A stretch of 64,000 bases of DNA from Phycisphaerales bacterium. GTDB lineage: Bacteria > Planctomycetota > Phycisphaerae > Phycisphaerales > SM1A02. The position numbers and the translations under genes were made by a program. The DNA lies in assembly GCA_022446885.1 (NCBI GenBank), contig JAKVBU010000014.1, positions 1 to 64,000 on the forward strand. Direction: 5' to 3'. The notes under the pieces are model-generated. The model made no database searches, was not told the DNA's origin, and saw nothing but the letters and a program-made list of their open reading frames with translations. This document shows positions 35,723 to 44,811 of the stretch, in pieces; the stretch's first letter is position 1; every line of letters starts with the position of its first letter.

Positions 35723-36486
35723 GCCGCTCCATGTTGCTCATCGTGCTGGGACTCTCGTTGATCTTCAACGTGTTCTTTCTGCTGGGTCGATTTGGGCCCG
35801 GCACTGTCGCCACTGCAGACCCGGCTGAGCGACTCGCTCAATCGCTCGACCTGACGCAGTTGCAACGCACTCGATTTGATGAGTTGCGCACCGAGTTGCA
35901 GGTGGAGACCGCCGCGCCTCGAGCACGCATTGCTCAGTTGCAACAGGCACTGGCAGACGAACTCGAAACTGAGAGCCCGGACATCGATCGTGTTCGAGAC
36001 CTCACTGACCAGATTGCAGGCGAGCGAAGATCCGCCCGGGCGCTGGCCGCCGACCATCTGGGCTCATTTATTGACATGCTCGATCCCGATCAACGGCGGC
36101 GACTGGGACGTCGACTGGGCGAGGCCTCCCGCCGTCATCACCCGCCTCTGCCCGACCTGACCGAGTTCGATGTCAATGGTGATGGCGAAATTGACCAGTC
36201 CGAGCACGAAGCGGCCCGCAAACTGGTCCATCAGCGCCATGAGGAACTGCGTCAGCGGCGGCAGGCCATGGCCGAGGAGTTCGATGCAGACGGCGATGGA
36301 ACGCTGAGTCCTGATGAACGCCGGGCATTCCGCGAGGCGCTGCTCGAACGCGGGCTGCACCACCCTCGCCGCGGCCCCCGTGGCGAACGTCGAGGCCCCG
36401 GCGGCAAGCAACCGCATGAGCACCCGCCGCATGATCATCCGCCCCATGGGGGCCCCGGAAGTGACGGCCCCCCGCCGCCGGCCTGA
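35719..36486 (+). CDS. Periplasmic sensor-like protein with two EF-hands and His-rich tail
   Basis: A 255-residue protein anchored by an N-terminal helix (MLLIVLGLSLIFNVFFLLG). Residues 35-125 form a helical CnrX/ZraP/Spy-like region (LAQSLDLTQLQRTRFDELRT; IDMLDPDQRRRLGRRLG). Two EF-hand loops follow: DVNGDGEIDQSEHE (about 150) and DADGDGTLSPDERRA (about 195). The C-terminus is rich in His and Pro (HEHPPHDHPPHGG), a likely metal-binding tail. CnrX-like proteins sense metals and release a sigma factor through their anti-sigma partner. Here the EF-hands point to calcium or another metal. It overlaps the putative anti-sigma gene as ATGA. Confidence 0.78.
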   Translation: MSRSMLLIVLGLSLIFNVFFLLGRFGPGTVATADPAERLAQSLDLTQLQRTRFDELRTELQVETAAPRARIAQLQQALADELETESPDIDRVRDLTDQIAGERRSARALAADHLGSFIDMLDPDQRRRLGRRLGEASRRHHPPLPDLTEFDVNGDGEIDQSEHEAARKLVHQRHEELRQRRQAMAEEFDADGDGTLSPDERRAFREALLERGLHHPRRGPRGERRGPGGKQPHEHPPHDHPPHGGPGSDGPPPPA

Positions 36487-36593
36487 CGCGCCGCGGGCTC
36501 ATTGGCCTGGCCAACTGAACTACCCGCCTTCTGAGCGGCGCATCCACCTCCCGCTGGAAGGCAGGCCCACTCAACTGAGGATCCGCGGGCAGG

Positions 36594-36599
36594 TACACT
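36594..36599 (+). promoter_or_regulatory. Putative -10 hexamer TACACT of the SMR transporter gene
   Basis: TACACT sits 23 bases before the TTG start. The surrounding GGTACACTCGG is identical to the block ahead of the double amidohydrolase gene (56345-56355). Confidence 0.45.
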
Positions 36600-36622
36600 C
36601 GGCTACCCGCGGAGGGATCCTC

Positions 36623-37009
36623 TTGATTGGTTGGTTCTATCTGGCGATGGCGATCTGTCTGGAGGTGGCTGCGGCCACCTGCTTGAAGTTGTCAAACGGC
36701 ATCCCGGGCTGGGACGACGACGCACGCGTGCTGCCCTTTGTGCTCATGCTGGTCTTCTACATCGTCTGCTTCCTGTTCATGTCCAAGTCGCTTGAGTACA
36801 TCCAGTTGGGTGTCATGTACGCACTTTGGGCGGGGCTGGGCACGATTCTCGTGGCCTGCGTCGGCGTCTATCTGTTCAATGACACCATGCCGGTAATCAA
36901 GATCACGGGCATCGGCCTGATCATCATTGGGGTCGCCATGGTGAATCTAGGCGGAACCCAAGCAAAGAGCGACAAGCCCGCCGAAGGTGCTGTCTCGGAG
37001 CAGACCTGA
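36623..37009 (+). CDS. Small multidrug resistance (SMR)-family transporter
   Basis: A 128-residue membrane protein with four hydrophobic helices. The first contains LAMAICLEVAAATCLKLS, with the essential membrane glutamate of SMR proteins (Glu14 of EmrE). The second and third include MSKSLEYIQLGVMYALWAGLG, matching the family's AYAxWxGxG segment. SMR proteins are proton-coupled exporters of cationic compounds or guanidinium. I chose TTG at 36623 because GGAGGG stands six bases before it and the protein then begins at the first helix. The last 15 residues are a hydrophilic extension. Confidence 0.88.
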   Translation: MIGWFYLAMAICLEVAAATCLKLSNGIPGWDDDARVLPFVLMLVFYIVCFLFMSKSLEYIQLGVMYALWAGLGTILVACVGVYLFNDTMPVIKITGIGLIIIGVAMVNLGGTQAKSDKPAEGAVSEQT

Positions 37010-37035
37010 CTGAGCCGATCCGTTGCTGAGCGTGC

Positions 37036-37836
37036 CTATCGCTGAACGGGTGCCCCGCGACGAATCGCCCGAGCCTGCGGGATCAGCACTTTCAACTGTT
37101 CGATGCGGGTGTCCGAGTGTGGATGGGTTGACAGGAACTCGAAGGAGTCCGAGGGTGCGTCTTCACCCATTCGTCGCCACAAGCCGATCGCTTCCCCGGG
37201 GTCGTATCCGGCCTCAGCAGCAATGAACAGACCCAGTTCATCGGCCTCAGACTCGTGCAGCCTGCTGTAGGGCAGGGTGACGCCGATCTGCGCCCCGACA
37301 CCCAGCGCCGCCATCGCCAGTTCGCGATCTTCCTCATCATCGAAGTCGAGCAGTGCCGCGCCCAAGGCCGTCCCCCCGACAATGAGCAGATGCTGTGACA
37401 ATCGCTCCGAGGCATGCCGCGCAAGCACATGGGCTACCTCGTGACCGAGCACGATGGCAAGGGCATCGTCGGTGCCAGTCACCCTCAGCAGGCCGGTATG
37501 CACACCGATGCGACCACCGGGCAAGGCAAAGGCGTTGGCCGTGTCATCCTCGATGAGCACCACTTCCCAGTCGTGATCCTCCAACCCCATGCCCGGATGC
37601 CGACGGATCGCTGCGTCGATGACGTGCCTAGACACTGATCTCACCTTGTCGAACTGGTCTCCATGCTCGACAAGATCTCCCTCTGATCTGATCGACTCAA
37701 ACGCCTCCTGCCCCATGGCATCGACAGTCGCATCTGGCATGAGCGACAACTGACTCCGACCAGTACCTGGCACCGAGACACATCCCGCAATTGCCGCCAC
37801 TACCGCCCACAAACACAGTCGCCCGGGTGATCTCAT
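37036..37836 (-). CDS. M48-family metallopeptidase lipoprotein
   Basis: A 266-residue protein with a lipoprotein signal peptide ending AAIAGC. HEVAHVLARH (about residue 131) is the HExxH zinc motif and ESEADELGL (about 199) supplies the third ligand, together defining the M48 family. NAFALPGGRIGVHTGLL is a conserved strand block of the same family. Similar lipoproteins (YcaL, LoiP, BepA) take part in quality control of outer-membrane proteins. AGCCTA at 37843-37848, read on the minus strand as TAGGCT, is a candidate -10 box six bases before the ATG and overlaps the stop of the neighbouring gene. Confidence 0.87.
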   Translation of the reverse strand: MRSPGRLCLWAVVAAIAGCVSVPGTGRSQLSLMPDATVDAMGQEAFESIRSEGDLVEHGDQFDKVRSVSRHVIDAAIRRHPGMGLEDHDWEVVLIEDDTANAFALPGGRIGVHTGLLRVTGTDDALAIVLGHEVAHVLARHASERLSQHLLIVGGTALGAALLDFDDEEDRELAMAALGVGAQIGVTLPYSRLHESEADELGLFIAAEAGYDPGEAIGLWRRMGEDAPSDSFEFLSTHPHSDTRIEQLKVLIPQARAIRRGAPVQR

Positions 37837-37845
37837 GCCCCGAGC

Positions 37846-40758
37846 CTACCGCCTCGTTCGTTTCAGGGCGCCGTGTACGAGTGCGACGGGATGGTGTGCC
37901 TCCACACCAAAGGCATCGGATAGTTGATGCCGGCAGGACGTACCTGATGCCGCCAGAATCGCACCGCTCCGGCCGCGAATCGCCTCCCCGAGGCTGTGAT
38001 CTGCGATCTGCATGGAGAGGTCGAATGTCGATCGGTCGTAACCGAACGACCCCGCCATGCCGCAGCAGCCGCTGTCCAGCCGTTGCACATCGGTGAACCC
38101 ACAACGCCTCAGAAGTCGCTCTGTCACATCGGCCCGATGCTTCTGATGGCAATGGACATGCAACATCACCGGGAAGGTTGTCGGAGTGAACTTGGGCGTG
38201 TAGGGGTGGTCATCCCAGTGCTCCAACAGGAATCCTTCAACGGAGTCAGCAACATCGGACACTTGCCTGGCCATGCGGTCGGCATCACCCAGTCGAAGTT
38301 CCCGCCACTCCTGTTCGATCGCGGTCGTGCACGTGGGCTCGACGGTGACGACGCCAATCGCGTTGTGCTTGAGCATTGCCTCACGAATCGTTGTCGCCGA
38401 CGATGACACCTGCCCCGCGGCCCTTTCCAGCAAGCCGGCGGAGCAACTGGTGCGGCCACAGCAATCTGCATTTGGGATGAGCACCCTGTAGCCGAATGCT
38501 TCGAGCAGTTGCACCGCCGATCGCCCGACCTGGGGCTCGCTCCACATTGTGAAACAGTCGGGGTACAGCAAGACGACCGGAGACTCGGAGAGGTAATAGC
38601 GCCCCTTGGCCCATCCCTGCAACCCAGGACCGAACCTTGGCAGCGACCGCTTGGGATGTATGCCCAACACTCGACGTGCAGCCCACCGAGTCGGCCCAAA
38701 CCCGATCACGGCGTTGGCGATGCGATGAAAGGTCGATCCCAACTTGTTGATATGCCGCACTGCTGCGCGGGCTCGAACTCTGAATGGTGCGCCCCCGCGC
38801 CGCCGCCATCGCATGGCATCGAGTTCGGACTTCAGCTTGGTGACGTCCACCTGCGAAGGACACTCGTATCGGCATGCCTTGCACCCGAGGCACAGCGACA
38901 TCGTCTCGTGAACGTCTTCGTTTGCCGGGCCATCGACAACTTGGCCAGTCACGGCCAGCCGAAGGGCATTGCCCCGCCCGCGGGTTGAATGGCGTTCGTC
39001 GCGGGTCACCCGGTAGGACGGGCACATCGCACCGGCACCATCCCGACGGCAATGCCCCTGCCCATTGCACCCCTTGGCCGCTTGCTCAAACGACCCTTCG
39101 TCGCGCCAGTGATATCCCGTCGGCCCTGAAGGTGGATCACATGCACCCTCACAGTCGATGCGAAGTGCCTCGAGCAGATCGGGGGCCTCGACAATCACTC
39201 CAGGATTGAGTCGGCCCTCGGGATCGAACAGCTGTTTGACGGCCCGCATTGCATCAATCACCCTCGGGCCGTAGAGCGTGTGCATCAAGGCCGAGCGAAT
39301 CCTGCCGTCTCCGTGTTCTCCACTGATGGTGCCGCCGTTGAGTTCGACCAGATCAAGGGCCTCACGCGTGATGCTTCGGAATGTCTCTCGTTGATCGAGT
39401 TCCCGCAGATTCAGACGCGGCCGAACATGCAAGAGACCGACACTGGCATGGGCGTACCAAGTGGCCCGAACGCCATGCCGCTCCAGCATGGCATCGAAAG
39501 TCTGCTGAAAGACTGCCAGCCGCTCCACGGGCACCGCGCAATCTTCGACGCCGGGCACGGGCTGTAGATCCGATCCCGTGTTGGCAAGCAGGCCGAGGCC
39601 GATCTTGCGAAGCGACCAGAACCGATCTTGCGACTCGGGCGTGAAGGCCTCCATTGCCTTGGCTTCGGGAACAGCCTCACGTAGCGCCGTGGCTCGTTCT
39701 GCCAGCATGTCTGCATGATCAGCGAAGTAGTCGACGTAGAGCACTGCTGGCGAGGGCGCGGACAAAGGCACCGGAAGTTCTGCCGCGGTTTGCGCCCAAG
39801 ATGGATGCGCCTCCGCTGCATCCAGAACATCCTGATCGAGCAACTCCACGGCGGAAGGCTCGGTATCGAGCACACGCTGCATGGCACCCAATGCTTGTGG
39901 AACCGTGTCGAATCCCAACACGATGAGACCGCGGGCTGCCGGCAATTCCACAAGCCGCAACTCGATCGAAGTGACAAGCGCAAGTGTTCCTTCCGACCCA
40001 CAGATGAGCCGCGCCAGATTGACGGCATCGAGCGTGCCTCTGGTGGACTCATCGAACTGATCGAGCAACAAGTCGATGCGATACCCGCCGTTGTTGCGGC
40101 TGACCTTGGGAAAGCGATCGCGAATCTCTCGATCTTCGTCGTGCAGCAGCACTCGCAGATCTCGAGCAAGATCTCCTGCGATCGGGTCCCAGGCTGAGGC
40201 CCCCTCGCCCAGATGCGCCACTCGTCCGTCGGCAAGGACCACTTCCATCGCTTCGACGTGGTCACCCGTCATGCCCCACCAGAGCGAGTGCAGCCCGGCT
40301 GAGTTGTTCGCGACCATGCCGCCAATGGTCGCCTGCGCTGAGGTGGATACTTCGGGCCCGAAGGTGAGACCGTACTGGGCCGCTGCTCGACGCAGATCAT
40401 CGAGCACAACGCCGGGGCCCACGTATGCGATCTTCTGCTCCGGGTCGATCCGGCAGTCACGCATGTGTACTGAGCAATCGATGACCACAGACCGGTTGAC
40501 CGTCTGTCCGGCCAGTGAACTGCCACCGCCTCTGGCCAACATGCTCAAGCCGTGGGCATTGCACCAGCGCACGATCTCGACGACGTCGCGGTGGTGACGT
40601 GGTTGCACCACTCCCAGCGGCTCCACCTGATATGGCGAGGCGTCTGTGGCATAGAGCATGCGTACGTGGTCGCCGAAGCGAACCTCACCGTCAATTCGCC
40701 GCGCCAATTCGGCAACGGCTTCAGCGGGGACAGGTGACTCCAGTACCGGCAGTTGCAT
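37846..40758 (-). CDS. Fused FAD-linked oxidase and Fe-S protein, YdiJ-like D-2-hydroxyacid dehydrogenase
   Basis: A 970-residue protein. Residues 40-470 are a PCMH-type FAD domain with ARGGGSSLAGQTVN and GGMVANNSAG, plus a GlcD-like C-terminal cap. Residues 570-670 carry two iron-sulfur motifs: a diverged CNGQGHC...CPSY and a clear CLGCKACRYECP. Residues 740-960 contain cysteine-rich CCG-type motifs (NADCCGRTSCSAGLL; LDSGCCGMAGSFG; LHVHCHQKH). This GlcD-GlcF fusion matches YdiJ-type dehydrogenases that oxidise D-2-hydroxyglutarate or D-lactate and pass electrons to the chain. I chose ATG at 40758, eight bases after a TAGAAT hexamer on the minus strand. Confidence 0.88.
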   Translation of the reverse strand: MQLPVLESPVPAEAVAELARRIDGEVRFGDHVRMLYATDASPYQVEPLGVVQPRHHRDVVEIVRWCNAHGLSMLARGGGSSLAGQTVNRSVVIDCSVHMRDCRIDPEQKIAYVGPGVVLDDLRRAAAQYGLTFGPEVSTSAQATIGGMVANNSAGLHSLWWGMTGDHVEAMEVVLADGRVAHLGEGASAWDPIAGDLARDLRVLLHDEDREIRDRFPKVSRNNGGYRIDLLLDQFDESTRGTLDAVNLARLICGSEGTLALVTSIELRLVELPAARGLIVLGFDTVPQALGAMQRVLDTEPSAVELLDQDVLDAAEAHPSWAQTAAELPVPLSAPSPAVLYVDYFADHADMLAERATALREAVPEAKAMEAFTPESQDRFWSLRKIGLGLLANTGSDLQPVPGVEDCAVPVERLAVFQQTFDAMLERHGVRATWYAHASVGLLHVRPRLNLRELDQRETFRSITREALDLVELNGGTISGEHGDGRIRSALMHTLYGPRVIDAMRAVKQLFDPEGRLNPGVIVEAPDLLEALRIDCEGACDPPSGPTGYHWRDEGSFEQAAKGCNGQGHCRRDGAGAMCPSYRVTRDERHSTRGRGNALRLAVTGQVVDGPANEDVHETMSLCLGCKACRYECPSQVDVTKLKSELDAMRWRRRGGAPFRVRARAAVRHINKLGSTFHRIANAVIGFGPTRWAARRVLGIHPKRSLPRFGPGLQGWAKGRYYLSESPVVLLYPDCFTMWSEPQVGRSAVQLLEAFGYRVLIPNADCCGRTSCSAGLLERAAGQVSSSATTIREAMLKHNAIGVVTVEPTCTTAIEQEWRELRLGDADRMARQVSDVADSVEGFLLEHWDDHPYTPKFTPTTFPVMLHVHCHQKHRADVTERLLRRCGFTDVQRLDSGCCGMAGSFGYDRSTFDLSMQIADHSLGEAIRGRSGAILAASGTSCRHQLSDAFGVEAHHPVALVHGALKRTRR

Positions 40759-40769
40759 CGGGACAGATT

Positions 40770-42143
40770 CTACGCAGGTGGCGCGAGCCACATGTCTACT
40801 CGCCAAACCAGATAGAACAGGGCGAATGCACCCATCAACAGAATGCTCGCCCAGGACCAGACGAGCATCCCCCTGCGCAGACGGTGCGGCTGGGGCATGT
40901 CCGGACCTGTCACGACCCGATGATTCAGCCAGGCGAGCACCGGAGCTGTCAGGAAGGAGGCGATCGTCGCCAGATCCACCATCGGCAGCAGCGCGTTGCC
41001 GAGGAACTGAAGCAGGGCGAACGCCCCCACCGCCATGACGATCATGCTGTAGAGATACGCCCGTCGCCCACCATCTGCATCCGACCCGGCCGGGGACACC
41101 TCGAATCCCGATGCTGTCTCCTCAGTTCGAAAGCGGCGCAAGAGCACTGCGATCACGCGAGGGAATCCGTCCAACACGGCGATCGTTGTCGAGATCATGA
41201 CGGCCAGCGCCGACACGCCAACGATGCCACCAGCCCACGGCCCCACGGTGGTGCCATAGAGCCCGATGAAGAACGCGGGAAACTCGGTGCCCTTTGAAGG
41301 AAAGGCCACTCCCTGTTGCATCATGCCTGCGCCGAGAATGAGGAAACAGAAGGCCAACAGCCCGGTGCAGATGTACCCGATGTCAAAATCGAGCAGTGCA
41401 CCGCGAACACTGGGCCTCTGTCCCACCAGTCTTCCTCGCTCCAACACCCAGAGTGACTGCCATGCAGCCAGATCAACCGCTGTAGGCATCCAGCCAATGA
41501 GCATGGCCACGAATGCGATGGTGCCAGCAGTCTGCCAAGCAGAGCCTGTGGGCCAGAATGACAGCGACTCGCCGCCCAGATGAGGCACCATCATTGCGGC
41601 CGCCACGATGGTCAAGACTGTGAACAAGGGCACGAGGACCTTTGTCAGTCGATCCAGCCAGCGATAGCCCCCGGTGACGAGCAGGCCACCGCACCCGAGC
41701 AGCAGGACTGCATTGAGCCAGGCAATTCCAGGCGAGCCGATGCCCCAGTTGATCAGACGATCGTGCAACAACGCCGCCGTCACCACCGTGACCGCGGCCT
41801 GCACAGCGAACATGGTCGCCAGCGTCAGCAGAGCGAACAGCACCAGTGACCAACGCCCCAGACGCCGATAGCCCTCCAGAAGTGAGTGGCCGGTCGCCGC
41901 TGTCCACAGGGGGGCGAATCTGAACGGGGGGTACTTAAAGACGAGCGCTGCCAGAATCACCAGCCACATCGACAGCCCCCAGCCGGTACCGGCTCGGGTG
42001 GACTGCACCAGATGAGACACGCCTACCGAGGCGCCTGCGAAGATCAGGCCCGGACCCAGCGCCGCCAGAAAGGCGCGGCCCGGTCGCTTGGAGGCGTCGG
42101 GCTCAGCAGCCTTCGAAACTGGCGATGATTGCGAGGATCTCAT
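40770..42143 (-). CDS. Divergent NRAMP-family transporter
   Basis: A 457-residue polytopic membrane protein with about 11 helices. ALGPGLIFAGASVGVSHLVQ aligns with NRAMP TM1, but the metal-binding DPGN is absent. In the region of TM6 the sequence is GWMPTAVDLAAWQ, where canonical NRAMPs have a MPH motif. So it belongs to the NRAMP/LeuT-fold superfamily but probably does not bind Mn or Fe in the standard way. The only fitting start is ATG at 42143, which overlaps the upstream subtilisin gene by 41 bases in another frame. It may transport Mg, another divalent ion or an organic solute. Confidence 0.78.
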   Translation of the reverse strand: MRSSQSSPVSKAAEPDASKRPGRAFLAALGPGLIFAGASVGVSHLVQSTRAGTGWGLSMWLVILAALVFKYPPFRFAPLWTAATGHSLLEGYRRLGRWSLVLFALLTLATMFAVQAAVTVVTAALLHDRLINWGIGSPGIAWLNAVLLLGCGGLLVTGGYRWLDRLTKVLVPLFTVLTIVAAAMMVPHLGGESLSFWPTGSAWQTAGTIAFVAMLIGWMPTAVDLAAWQSLWVLERGRLVGQRPSVRGALLDFDIGYICTGLLAFCFLILGAGMMQQGVAFPSKGTEFPAFFIGLYGTTVGPWAGGIVGVSALAVMISTTIAVLDGFPRVIAVLLRRFRTEETASGFEVSPAGSDADGGRRAYLYSMIVMAVGAFALLQFLGNALLPMVDLATIASFLTAPVLAWLNHRVVTGPDMPQPHRLRRGMLVWSWASILLMGAFALFYLVWRVDMWLAPPA

Positions 42144-43803
42144 CGACGTCGACCATACCGTTTCCGTCGATGTCGCTGTCACAGCCCTCGCACGGGCCCC
42201 AGTCGGAGAGCACCTGCAGGATGTCGTGTGTGTCCACGACACCGTCGCCTGTCACATCCGCAGGGCAGTCTGTGCCAGGATCAGCCGCCTCGACAGCGGC
42301 AGCCACATTCACGAACCCATGGCCATATTGCGTATCCCATCCGTCGGCCCCATAGTCCTCCGCGGTCGCCGCAACCAGATCAGCTGCAGCCTCCGGGGAA
42401 AGTGACGCATCCATGGACAGCACCATCGCCATCACACCAGCGACATAGGGCGATGAAAACGACGTGCCATCGATCGTGGTGGTGTCCCCGCCGTCATAGC
42501 CCGCCGATCCACTGCGGTCGGTCGTGCGGATACCCGCACCCGGTGCCGCGGTGAATAGGCCATTCCCGTAGGTGCTGAAACTCGCCAGCGTGCCGTTGGA
42601 CTGCATGGCGGACACAGCAAGCACATTGGCAAGATTCGCCGGCCAGCCGATGTTGGCAGACCCATCGTTTCCAGCGGCTGCTACATGCACCACGCCCGCC
42701 TCATGTGTCTGATTGAATGCGGCCGAGATCGATCCAGAAGCCGAGCCACCTCCCCAGGATGAGTTGGTCACGCGGGCCCCTTGATCGGCGGCCCAGCCGA
42801 TGCCCTCAACCACCCAGGCGTCCTGGAATTCGAGGAAGCCCAGGCAGAAGCCGAAGATGCTGATCTCATTGAACACCTTGCCGGCCCGCACGATGCACTC
42901 CGGCGCCACACCTACCACGCCGATTGCGTTGTTGATGGTCGCCGCAACGCACCCGGCCACCGCAGTGCCGTGGTTGTCGCAGTCATTTCCCGGATGCCCG
43001 TCGCTGCTGGAGCCGGTGAATGTCGCTCCGGGCAGCTGATTGATGTCGGCGTGATTCTGATCGATGCCGCTATCCAATACGACCACCTGAATGTCGCCGC
43101 TGCCCTTCGTGATATCCCAGGCTTCGGGTGCATCCATGTCGTGATCTGAACTCTGGTGCAGCCCCCACTGCGATCCGAATTCAGGATCATTGGGAATCTC
43201 GCACGTCTGAGTCCATCGCATGGCGTTGGAGTGAGCGAATGAGACCTGTGGGTGTCGCTCCAGATCGCCGCACAAGGAGAACATGTCGACTGCACTCGTG
43301 CGTGTCGAGCCCAGCCGAACAATGCGTTGCCCACCAACATCCGGGTCTATCAAGTGCAGATTGTGCGATTCGATCAGCGTCTCAAGAACAGCGGGGTCGG
43401 CCCCGGTCTCAAGTTGGAGAAGCACCTCGTTTGTCGGCGCCCAGGGCAGCATGCGTGTGCCACCAAGAAACAGCGGTGAGGCAAACGTGACTGCGCCCGA
43501 TCGAGCAAGCCTGTCCACCAGAGACAGCACCTGCAGGCCAGTCATCGGGCGATGCAGAGGCGCGTAGATCAGCCGCCCAACGCTGGAGTCTTCGAACGCT
43601 TGGCCATCGAGCCCCCATCGATCAGCAATCGCCATCAGAGCCTGCGTTGATGTGTCGCCCGGATCAATCATGATCCAGTTGCAATCGACATGCAGCACAT
43701 CTGGGCCTGTGCTCAAGTTGTTCATTGCAAGCGAGTCATAGGCGGCGCCCGGCAACTGGGCAGGGGTAGTCATCACGGATGTCAACAGCAAGGTGTGCAA
43801 CAT
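42103..43803 (-). CDS. Secreted subtilisin-family (S8) protease with dockerin-like C-terminus
   Basis: A 566-residue exported protease. ATG at 43803 has GGAGG nine bases upstream and gives a signal peptide (LHTLLLTSVMTTPAQ). An N-terminal propeptide-like region precedes the catalytic domain. The triad is Asp in VVVLDSGIDQNHAD (about 243), His in DCDNHGTAVAGCV (about 276) and Ser in DGTSFSSPYVAGVMAM (about 446). The C-terminus has two dockerin-like loops (DVTGDGVVDTHDILQVLSDW; DIDGNGMVDVDEILAII). It is followed in the same direction by the overlapping NRAMP-like gene. Confidence 0.9.
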   Translation of the reverse strand: MLHTLLLTSVMTTPAQLPGAAYDSLAMNNLSTGPDVLHVDCNWIMIDPGDTSTQALMAIADRWGLDGQAFEDSSVGRLIYAPLHRPMTGLQVLSLVDRLARSGAVTFASPLFLGGTRMLPWAPTNEVLLQLETGADPAVLETLIESHNLHLIDPDVGGQRIVRLGSTRTSAVDMFSLCGDLERHPQVSFAHSNAMRWTQTCEIPNDPEFGSQWGLHQSSDHDMDAPEAWDITKGSGDIQVVVLDSGIDQNHADINQLPGATFTGSSSDGHPGNDCDNHGTAVAGCVAATINNAIGVVGVAPECIVRAGKVFNEISIFGFCLGFLEFQDAWVVEGIGWAADQGARVTNSSWGGGSASGSISAAFNQTHEAGVVHVAAAGNDGSANIGWPANLANVLAVSAMQSNGTLASFSTYGNGLFTAAPGAGIRTTDRSGSAGYDGGDTTTIDGTSFSSPYVAGVMAMVLSMDASLSPEAAADLVAATAEDYGADGWDTQYGHGFVNVAAAVEAADPGTDCPADVTGDGVVDTHDILQVLSDWGPCEGCDSDIDGNGMVDVDEILAIIASFEGC

Positions 43804-43825
43804 GAACTCGATCCTCCAAGCCCCG

Positions 43826-43853
43826 AGTCTAACGATCAGTGCCACTCACTCAA
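43826..43853 (-). promoter_or_regulatory. Putative sigma-70-type promoter of the subtilisin gene
   Basis: On the minus strand TTGAGT (43853-43848) and TAGACT (43831-43826) are separated by 16 bases, with the GGAGG ribosome site and ATG following at a normal distance. This is the best -35/-10 pair I found in the window. Confidence 0.5.
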
Positions 43854-43905
43854 CCAACGGATGCCCGAATGCCGCGTTTTCCCGGCTCGTCGCTTCGGAT
43901 CTACT

Positions 43906-44811
43906 TCAAACGGCCTCCGCAATGTCGCTGATGGAATGGGCATTGTGCGTTTGCCAGTAGAGCATTGGTTCATCTGATTCGTCCGCCAAGGCCGCAGCAA
44001 GCGCCTTTCCGGTGTAGGTCGTTTCAAGACGGCAGCCGCACGAATCCAGCCGCGCCGCAGCCTCCACCGCACTTTCCGCGGCCTCGGTCGGCATGCCGTA
44101 TCCCTCACCCAGTTGGTCTTCGACGCACACGGGCATCGCCGGGTCGAGCCCAGCAAGCGCCGCAGCCTCTTGCGACAAAGCCTCGACATCGGCGAGGCTG
44201 AGCCAGTCTTCAGGCACAACGCGCACCCCGATCACCTCAGTCGAAAACCCCGCCTCCTCCAGCGCAATGGCCAGACCAACGACTGTTCCGGCTGTTCCCA
44301 TGGCGGCATACACCCGACGCGGCTGGGGCAGCACCCCGTCGCGAATCTGTGACACCAGTTCCCGCCCGGCCCGGATGAATCCCTGTGCCCCTACCGGACT
44401 TGAGCCGCCGGCGGGGATTGCCAGTGCGTCTTGGGCAAGTGAAGAGAGCAGTTCACAGGCGGCATCTTGATCAGACGCCATGTGCACGGTTGCCAATGCT
44501 GCTGTTGCCTCGAACACGGCCCCGACATGCTCATTTTCCGGACGGGGAAAGGCGATGACGTGCACATCATGGCCGAGCCTCGAACCGTGCACGGCTGTTG
44601 CCAGCGCATGATGAGACCCCTGCGCTCCCATGGTCACAATGCGCCGAGGCGCCTCATACAGCAAGTACTCGAGTTTCCTGGGCTTGTTGCCGCCGTAGCC
44701 CGGCGCCGAACAACCGTCATCCTTGATCCACAGGTTGGGCTTGAGATCGAACGCCTTGAACACAGGCGTGCTTCGGACGCCAAGATCAACTCGGCCAGGT
44801 AGACCGCTCAT
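43906..44811 (-). CDS. PLP enzyme of the D-cysteine desulfhydrase / ACC deaminase family
   Basis: A 301-residue fold-type II PLP enzyme. The PLP lysine is in YGGNKPRKLEYLL near residue 43, matching the GNKxRKLE motif of D-cysteine desulfhydrase and 1-aminocyclopropane-1-carboxylate deaminase. GAQGSHHALATA is the substrate-binding segment and AMGTAGTVVGLAIAL the phosphate-binding loop. Reactions in the family are beta-elimination of D-cysteine or ring opening of ACC; I cannot separate the two. ATG at 44811 overlaps the stop of xylose isomerase by four bases (ATGA), so both are co-translated. Confidence 0.8.
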   Translation of the reverse strand: MSGLPGRVDLGVRSTPVFKAFDLKPNLWIKDDGCSAPGYGGNKPRKLEYLLYEAPRRIVTMGAQGSHHALATAVHGSRLGHDVHVIAFPRPENEHVGAVFEATAALATVHMASDQDAACELLSSLAQDALAIPAGGSSPVGAQGFIRAGRELVSQIRDGVLPQPRRVYAAMGTAGTVVGLAIALEEAGFSTEVIGVRVVPEDWLSLADVEALSQEAAALAGLDPAMPVCVEDQLGEGYGMPTEAAESAVEAAARLDSCGCRLETTYTGKALAAALADESDEPMLYWQTHNAHSISDIAEAV

